Below are positions 60,450 through 64,000 of a stretch of 64,000 nt of DNA, one piece after another (positions within the stretch are counted from its first letter, which is position 1; every line of letters begins with the position of its first letter). Under the pieces are notes generated by a model. It was not told the origin of the DNA. It worked only from the letters and a program-made list of their open reading frames with translations, and searched no databases. Source of the stretch: Apostichopus japonicus (taxonomy: Eukaryota > Echinodermata > Holothuroidea > Aspidochirotida > Stichopodidae). A program made the translations under genes and the position numbers. Location: the NCBI RefSeq assembly GCF_037975245.1, contig NC_092583.1:14485264-14549263 (forward strand), written 5' to 3'.

Positions 60450-63237
60450 CTGAAAAACAAAACAAGCGGTTTAGTTTTTTGATGACGTTGCAATCCAACA
60501 TTAACTGGGAACCAATAATCTAATATCTTGTACCCTGGGGTGTTGTAGTGACCACTTCTTTAAAGCAGGGTGTTCCCAATTAACTTTATACAAGGACCAG
60601 GAAAGATACATTGGTTGGAGCAAAGGGCCAGACAGAACCAAATCTAACTGTATCTAGATTGAGCAATGTACAGGGTTGGTGAAGCCTAAGGGCCCACCTA
60701 CATGGTTATTGGAAGTGGATTGTGGGCTGAATTGTTTGTTTATACAGATATGAATGCAGGCCGCCGCATTAGACCGACAGGCCACCTTTTGACAACCTTT
60801 CTCAGTACACAATTTCTACCAGCATGTATACTCATCTTGCTGTACGCAAGTAGAAACAAAGCACTCCTTTGTTGCCCATAGAACAAGTAAAAAGTCTTTA
60901 ATTAGTTTAATTTGCTTTGATCCCAATAAAATGACCAGAACAAGTATACCTTCATGTAAGGCAGGCTGGGCTCAGTTACATCTCATGTGAAAGTTTTGTA
61001 TCACTAGTCTACAGTCTTGTTCACATTTGAGATTACTGAAGGGTGTGGGGGGGGGGGGATCTGATACAAGTTCCATATAGCTACCACAATTCTTGAAACA
61101 TATTTACCAGAATTTGAGTACTTACCGCTGGGCACTGGGCCAATTTATCTGAGGCTACAAGTTGCACATTCATGTTACGACTTTGAGATTTCGATCTGGA
61201 TTTAATTAACCTCTGTAAAACCTAAAGAGAGAAGAGAATAAAAGGAAATAATGCCAAACTGATAAAAAAAAACAATTCAACTAGAAGAGATTCATGGTTA
61301 GGTCAGGCGTTCAAGACAAGAGGGTGAATAAAAGGCCTGGGAGAAATATTGTTTAACTACATCTTATTAAGATTAAATAGGAGCCTACCCACACAACAGA
61401 GGAAGAAGCAAAGTTTCTTATCATGCAAGCTATTTCATTTATGGTTCAAGTGGGATATTACGTAAATTCACCAGATTGGATCAAGCCAAATCCACCAGAG
61501 ACAACCAGTCAAACCTCTAGCTTGGTAGCTAAACCATTTACGGTTTGAGTGAGATGTTTAGGTTAAGTAGATCAGATTGGATCAGACCAGATTAAACACG
61601 GACATGCAGTAAAACCTTGAGCTTGGTAGCAAAACCATTTACGGTTTGAGTGAGATGTTTAGTTTAGGCAGATCAGATTGGATCAGATCAGAACAACCAC
61701 AGTAATGCAGTAAAACCTCTAGCTTGGTAGCTACGCCATTTATGGTTTGAGTGAGATGTTTAGGATACTTAGATCAGATTGGATCAGACCAGATCAACCA
61801 GAGACAAGCAGTAAAACCTCTTGCTTGGTAGCTAAACCATTTACGGTTTGAGTGAGATGTTTAGGATAAGTAGATCAGATTGGATCAGACCAGAGGCAAG
61901 CAGTAAAACCTCTTGCTTGGTCGCTAAACCATTTACGGTTTGAGTGAGATGTTTAGGATAAGTAGATCAGATTGGATCAGACCAGATCAACCAGAGACAA
62001 GCAGAAAAACCTCTAGCTTGGCAGCTAAACTATTTATGGTTTGAGTGAGATGTTTAGGATAAGTAGATCAGATTGGATCAGACCAGATCAACCAGAGACA
62101 AGCAGTAAAACCTCAAGCTTGGTAGCTAAACCATTTACGGTTTGAGTGAGATGTTTAGGATAATTAGATCAGATCAGATCAACCAGAGACAAGCAGTAAA
62201 CCTCTAGCTTGGTAGCTAAACCATTTACGGTTTGAGTGAGATGTTTAGGATAAGTAGATCAGATTGGATCAGATCAGATCAACCAGAGACAAGCAGTAAA
62301 ACCTCAAGTTTGGTATCTAAACCATTTACAGTTTGAGTGAGATGTTTAGGATAAGTAGATCAGATTGGATCAGACCAGATCAACCAGAGACAAGCAGTAA
62401 AGCCTCTAGCTTGGTAGCTAAACCATTTATGGTTTGAGTGAGATGTTTAGGATACTTAGATCAGATTGGATCAGACCAGATCAACCAGAGACAAGCAGTA
62501 AAACCTCTTGCTTGGTAGCTAAACCATTTACGGTTTGAGTGAGATGTTTAGGATAAGTAGATCAGATTGGATCAGACCAGAGGCAAGCAGTAAAACCTCT
62601 TGCTTGGTCGCTAAACCATTTACGGTTTGAGTGAGATGTTTAGGACAAGTAGATCAGATTGGATCAGACCAGATCAACCAGAGACAAGCAGAAAAACCTC
62701 TAGCTTGGCAGCTAAACTATTTATGGTTTGAGTGAGATGTTTAGGATAAGTAGATCAGATTGGATCAGACCAGATCAACCAGAGACAAGTAGTAAAGCCT
62801 CTAACTTGGCAGCTAAACTATTTACGGTTTGAGTGAGATGTTTAGGATAAGTAGATCAGATTGGATCAGACCAGATCAACCAGAGACAAGCAATAAAGCC
62901 TCTTGCTTGGAAGCTAAACCATTTATGGTTTGAGTGAGATGTTTAGGATAAGTAGATCAGATTGGATCAGACCAGATCAACAGAGACATGTAGTAATACA
63001 TGTAAATCATCAGTGGCATAGCGAAGGAGAGCAACATATCAATGTATCACCTGATTCTGTTAACTGCTCAGTAAACAAGACTTACCTTTGGAGCTGAAAT
63101 TTTAAGATAAACTATAATAGGTGCGAGCGATGTCTTAGCTAGTTGGGCAGGGTGGTTGATAGTGTCGCAATCTAGGACAACAAGCTGCATGGAACGGGCC
63201 AACTCAAAGATGCGCTCAATTTCCGTCTGAACCTCAG
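59691..63237 (-). CDS. CACNB: Voltage-gated calcium channel beta subunit, C-terminal three exons (5' part outside window)
   Basis: Exons 63086-63237, 61126-61221 and 59691-60449 join in phase to the last 334 aa. Beta subunits bind the alpha-1 interaction domain of CaV1/CaV2 channels at the inner face of the membrane, controlling surface delivery and gating. The first two exons and the start of the third encode the end of the guanylate-kinase-like domain: [72 protein letters not shown] and [19 protein letters not shown], near-identical to vertebrate CACNB1-4. A variable tail of about 215 residues follows. The preceding exon (ending ...RSSL in vertebrate homologues) was searched for in 63238-64000 and not found. 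Vertebrates have four paralogues; an invertebrate normally has one, so no number is given. Confidence 0.96.
60450..61125 (-). other. CACNB intron
   Basis: Between donor CAGCG|GTAAGTAC (61126/61125) and acceptor TTTTTCAG. Poly-G tract near 61048. No other feature. Confidence 0.8.
61126..61221 (-). CDS. CACNB: CACNB penultimate exon
   Basis: Acceptor CTCTCTTTAG before 61221, phase 0 at both ends, 32 codons: [20 protein letters not shown] then [12 protein letters not shown]. Matches the family's [13 protein letters not shown]...KLAQCPP. Confidence 0.96.
61440..62995. repeat. ~101-bp minisatellite in a CACNB intron, about 15 units
   Basis: Unit landmarks: CTCTAGCTTGGTAGCTAAAC, CATTTACGGTTTGAGTGAGA, TGTTTAGGATAAGTAGATCA, GATTGGATCAGACCAGATCA and ACCAGAGACAAGCAGTAAAA. 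A block of several units with private variants (AGAGGCAAGCAG, TTGGTCGCTAAACC, GCTTGGCAGCTAAACTATTT) occurs twice, 687 bp apart (about 61894 and 62581), giving a higher-order repeat. Confidence 0.96.
63086..63237 (-). CDS. CACNB: CACNB exon encoding GK-domain core
   Basis: Acceptor TATGTTTTTTCAG before 63237, donor CCAAAG|GTAAGTC (63086/63085). Two bases complete an Ala codon from the missing upstream exon, then 50 codons: [40 protein letters not shown] and [10 protein letters not shown]. Compare vertebrate [20 protein letters not shown]. Confidence 0.96.
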
Positions 63238-64000
63238 CTGAAAAAACATAAAGATGAGATTATTGCTAATGTTACTTTTATAACGGCAGAATTTTCTGTC
63301 AATTTCTGGCTAGCAACAAGCAAATGTTGGCGTGGTAGAAAGATTCAACAATTATAATAATTGTATAAACTGCATCAACCAATCATAAAACTGTTTTTTC
63401 TTTGCTTTAGAAGAAAACAAGCTCTGCCTACAGATCAACAAACACTGGCCGATTGCAGAAGCACCATGTCAGCTTCATTGACATATTGGAAAATGGCCAT
63501 ATCTGACATCACCTGCATCAAATCCAAACTTTTTGTTTTTCTTTCATGCAATTTACCATTTCAATACAGTATAAACTTCTGTTTGACATTGTAACATTAT
63601 TCTACAAAGGTCTCCCCTGTTGATGTGATTCTTGGAGCATGAAAGAGCATACAAGAAGGAGATGATTGGAGATATCTATAGCTTTCAAGAATCACATGAG
63701 CTTTAAGAAAGCACACACTGCATTGATCACAACCAACAACCAACAGGGAACATATACTCTGCATTAATTCAACAGTATCGATTGTAAATTTCATGATTTA
63801 GGAATGACTGAGAAGATTGCTACAATTTCTTGTCATTTTCAAGGATTTTCAAGAAAACAAAAAACAATCAGATACTTAATATCATCTGTTAAAGTTATAA
63901 ATTGCTAACAGATGTGCTTGCGTTTCGGCTGGATGGTTTGATATTCCTGACACGAGAGGATGGGCTGTATCTATAGAGAGCCGGCCATGATGAAACATTT
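63238..64000 (-). other. CACNB intron (partial)
   Basis: Upstream intron of the partial gene, running off the window. I read the minus strand for the expected preceding GK-domain exon and did not find it. Confidence 0.6.

Overview
The window is animal nuclear DNA. It is AT-rich and intron-rich, has GT-AG introns, and is crowded with non-autonomous DNA transposons, minisatellites and (TA)n tracts. The readable proteins (a UBE2F NEDD8 E2, a voltage-gated calcium channel beta subunit, and secreted proteins with the 'short-chain collagen C4-like' domain of marine invertebrates) point to a marine deuterostome invertebrate. An echinoderm such as a sea cucumber is my best guess, by inference only.

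Layout. 285-6591 (-): two-exon secreted C4-like gene (copy A), with an intron full of repeats and a hAT-like element. 6982-8521: hAT-like element with an 8-bp target-site duplication (TSD). 8.6-11.1 kb: a palindromic array and two MITE-like elements. 11512-18958 (+): complete five-exon coding region of UBE2F (187 aa), with a large 37-38-bp minisatellite in intron 3. 19.4-24.1 kb: two orphan exon-like segments (+) around a 2.4-kb repeat field dense in AGGTCA half-sites. 24.4-26.1 kb: a nest of inserted elements. 26.9-37.9 kb and 41.1-52.5 kb: an ~11-kb tandem segmental duplication; each unit carries one C4-like gene (copies B and C, -), a 41-bp minisatellite, a hAT MITE and an array of ~115-bp exon-like units. 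37.9-41.1 kb, between the units: transposon debris, including a hAT transposase C-terminal relic split by a second hAT element. 52.5-59.7 kb: no recognisable coding sequence, one 100-bp minisatellite. 59691-63237 (-): last three exons of a calcium channel beta subunit gene that continues beyond the window.

The genes are not a pathway. UBE2F is a housekeeping neddylation enzyme, the beta subunit an ion-channel component, and the C4-like genes a local, expanding secreted family. The most notable content is the C4-like family with phase-matched exons and a recent duplicate pair, plus an unusually legible record of transposition in which TSDs, empty sites and nesting can all be read. No operon, CRISPR, rRNA or tRNA was seen.
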